This document shows positions 14,318 through 15,908 of a stretch of 15,908 nt of DNA, in pieces. The position numbers were made by a program, and so were the translations under genes. This stretch comes from Flavobacteriaceae bacterium UBA7433 (lineage in GTDB: Bacteria; Bacteroidota; Bacteroidia; Flavobacteriales; Flavobacteriaceae). The notes under the pieces are model-generated. The model did no database searches and was not told the origin of the DNA. It was given only the letters and a program-made list of their open reading frames with translations. How positions within the stretch are numbered: position 1 is the first letter of the stretch; each line of letters opens with the position of its first letter. The stretch covers positions 7,140 through 23,047 of the forward strand of contig DLQL01000102.1 in the NCBI GenBank assembly GCA_002477565.1, given 5' to 3'.

Positions 14318-14325
14318 CAAAAGTA
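14318..14325 (-). promoter_or_regulatory. -7 box of the proBA operon
   Basis: Read on the minus strand the sequence is TACTTTTG, a full match to TAnnTTTG. The upstream box at 19 bases is poor. Transcription would start about 27 bases before the proB ATG. Confidence 0.45.
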
Positions 14326-14354
14326 CAAATTTTAAGGGACGGCGCAGGTATTTT

Positions 14355-14398
14355 TTAAAAAACACAAAGGCCTTCCCAAACAGCAGGAAGACCTTTGT
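14355..14398 (-). terminator. Terminator downstream of the GH16 gene
   Basis: ACAAAGGCCTTCC (14364-14376) pairs with GGAAGACCTTTGT (14386-14398) with one mismatch and a nine-base loop. On the minus strand the stem is followed by G and six T. It therefore ends transcripts coming from the glucanase gene, and separates them from the proBA promoter. Confidence 0.8.
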
Positions 14399-14422
14399 AT
14401 AAAAATGAGTTCAAATGTTTGC

Positions 14423-14544
14423 TCAAACTTCGTTTCCATCCAAATCGAGCACTACGAAACTTTCGGCTTCTGTAAGGCCATTTAAGGTGTACAAACCACG
14501 ACCTATTTTAGTTTGTTCAGCATTGAACAAATTGAATTTTTCAT
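14423..14544 (-). pseudogene. Short coding-like frame after the GH16 gene, apparently frameshifted
   Basis: The minus strand has an ATG at 14544-14542 whose own frame stops after 13 codons. One base over, a frame reads FNLFNAEQTKIG, then GLYTLNGLTEAESF, then VVLDLDGNEV, and stops with TGA at 14425-14423. If the run of five A after the ATG were six, both parts would join into one 40-residue protein starting MKKFNLFN. Codon use looks like that of real genes here. It lies between the glucanase stop and its terminator, so it would share that transcript. Alternatives are a TTG start at 14530 (35 residues), a genuine one-base deletion, or a sequencing error. Function unknown. Confidence 0.4.
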
Positions 14545-14556
14545 GAAACTGTTATT

Positions 14557-15908
14557 TTAATTTGTAAAATAAAGATCGTCTACCAATAGGCTTACTTCTT
14601 CGGAGCTGCTTGTCGTGATGTTCCAGATGGAAAAAGGAATCTTGATTTCGGAAAGATTCAGCCCTTCAAAATCAGCAAGCGGGAGTGTGTATTCCACAAA
14701 ACCGTTGGAACGAGGCGTTCCTGTGTAGTTTTCAAGCGCTACTTCAAAGTTTGTAGGGGGGCTTTCCAATTTGATGTTTCCATTGGTGAACGTTTCGGGA
14801 GCCTTTAGCGAAAATTTGAGGAAGGCATAGTTGCTCAGGTCTACCTTTTCTTCGGTTTCTAGGTAGCCACCTCCCCATTCGTCAGCTACGGGAAAGTCAA
14901 AAGACAAGCTGTAGTCGCCGTCAAGGGCAGTTTCAGCGGCGCTAAAATCAGGCATGTCAGGTCCGTAGTTGACCAATTCTACCACGCCCAAATCGGTAAA
15001 TCCTGTTTTGATGGCATTGCTTGCCAAGGAAGAATCGATGAGCTCTCCTACAGTTTCTTCATCAATGTCAAGTAGGGGGGCTTCTGGCGCCACAAAATTG
15101 TCTTTGGCATACACACGGACGTAATCGATCAGCAGCACACCTTCGGTAAAATTGGGGTCTATTTCTCCACCTAAATTCCCTCCGACTGCAATGTTTAGAA
15201 TCAGGTAAAAATCACGTTGAAATTCTTTCATCCCATCAGAAAGGAAAACCTCATTGATCAGTTGTCCGTCAATAGAGATGCGAACGGATTCAGGAGTCCA
15301 GTCCATGGTGTAGGTGTGAAAAGCATCACTGATGACACTTTCGTCTTCCAGATCGATCCATTCGGCAAGGTATTCCCATTTTTTTTCTGCATTGGTGAAG
15401 TGCAAGGTGGCACTCACTTCTTTGGGTTTTGAGGGCAAGTATTCAACGATATCAATTTCTCCACATCCTGGCCATCCGATTTCGGGGCGGTTGCTTCCGA
15501 GCATCCAAATGGCAGGCCACAAGCCCTTTCCTTGTGGCATTTTTGCTTTTACTTCCAAGAGGCCGTAACGCATTTCAAATTTGTTTTGAGTGGTCAATTT
15601 GGAGGCGGTGTATTCCGCTCCTTCTTTGAGGGCGCTGATCGCCAAAACGGATTGGCTTCCTTCCTGTTGAATCCGTGCATTTTCAGGAGTATCGGTATAG
15701 CGTTGTTCTTCGTCATTTCCCCAACCTACTGGCAGCCCATAATCCGTTCCATCTCCGGTCTCAAAATTCCAGTTGGCCGCGTCGATTTCATTTTCGTTGA
15801 ATTCGTCTTGCCAAATGAGGGAATACCCCTCGGGAGGATTTGTGTTGTCAGAAGGAGTTTCGATTTGTTCTTTGTCGGATGCACAAGAAGTGGCTAAAAA
15901 AAATGCGG
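14557..15908 (-). CDS. GH16 beta-glucanase (laminarinase-like) lipoprotein, N-terminus cut by window end
   Basis: The frame is open to the window edge and gives 449 residues. The first visible residues, FFLATSC and then ASDKEQ, are the end of a lipoprotein signal, so only a few residues are missing. The GH16 catalytic domain spans about 28-268. It starts SLIWQDEF, contains NDEEQRYTDTPEN (64-76) and WPAIWMLG (130-137), and the active-site motif GEIDIVE with Glu150, Asp152 and Glu155. It ends LIDYVRVYAKDN. This pattern fits the GH16 laminarinases that cut beta-1,3-glucan. After a linker, residues from about 300 form a second domain ending LLVDDLYFTN, typical of beta-sandwich carbohydrate-binding modules. 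No SusC/SusD pair is visible in the window. A terminator follows at 14355-14398. Confidence 0.93.
   Translation of the reverse strand, partial: AFFLATSCASDKEQIETPSDNTNPPEGYSLIWQDEFNENEIDAANWNFETGDGTDYGLPVGWGNDEEQRYTDTPENARIQQEGSQSVLAISALKEGAEYTASKLTTQNKFEMRYGLLEVKAKMPQGKGLWPAIWMLGSNRPEIGWPGCGEIDIVEYLPSKPKEVSATLHFTNAEKKWEYLAEWIDLEDESVISDAFHTYTMDWTPESVRISIDGQLINEVFLSDGMKEFQRDFYLILNIAVGGNLGGEIDPNFTEGVLLIDYVRVYAKDNFVAPEAPLLDIDEETVGELIDSSLASNAIKTGFTDLGVVELVNYGPDMPDFSAAETALDGDYSLSFDFPVADEWGGGYLETEEKVDLSNYAFLKFSLKAPETFTNGNIKLESPPTNFEVALENYTGTPRSNGFVEYTLPLADFEGLNLSEIKIPFSIWNITTSSSEEVSLLVDDLYFTN

Noticed and set aside
1..15908. tRNA, rRNA, CRISPR or insertion sequence
   Set aside because: No cloverleaf, ribosomal segment, regularly spaced repeat array or transposase-like reading frame was seen on either strand.

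Overview
The window looks like a chromosome segment from a member of the Bacteroidota, most likely class Flavobacteriia. Four things point there. The ATP synthase genes are in the split arrangement of that phylum. Bacteroidota-type promoter boxes (TAnnTTTG, some with a TTTG-like box 19 bases upstream) precede several genes. Several proteins have lipoprotein signals. The protein families present (fucose/glucose-permease-like MFS carrier, GH16 laminarinase-like lipoprotein, flavobacterial-type small lipoprotein) also fit. No tRNA, rRNA, CRISPR array, transposase or integrase was seen.

Layout. Positions 1-3231 carry the 3' end of an ATP synthase operon (atpF tail, atpH, atpA, atpG), closed by a strong palindromic terminator at 3252-3287. 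No atpD or atpC follows. Positions 3265-6286 form a looser accessory region. It holds a small lipoprotein gene (+), an AT-rich serine-hydrolase lipoprotein gene (-), a DUF805 membrane protein gene (-), and two gene-poor stretches. A 168-base direct repeat (3753-3920 and 5041-5208, about 89% identical over its first 114 bases) brackets the hydrolase gene. The first copy begins inside the 3' end of the small lipoprotein gene.

Positions 6241-11738 hold five plus-strand genes, most with their own promoter-like boxes: a YdfG-type short-chain dehydrogenase, a PPP-type metallophosphoesterase, a sugar/H+ symporter-like MFS carrier, a complete KAS II-type ketosynthase, and biotin synthase bioB. The ketosynthase next to bioB is the most suggestive functional pairing, because biotin needs a pimeloyl chain made by fatty-acid-type chemistry. 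Convergent to these are proB and proA (-), which supply glutamate-5-semialdehyde for proline. Upstream of them on the same strand lies the C-terminal 449 residues of a GH16 beta-glucanase lipoprotein that runs off the window. Between it and its terminator is a coding-like short reading frame that looks frameshifted by one base.

Overall most of the window is core metabolism. The unusual parts are the repeat-flanked hydrolase island, several hairpins and palindromes in non-coding DNA, the ketosynthase-bioB pair, and small unannotated reading frames. I did not find evidence strong enough to claim a new multi-gene system.
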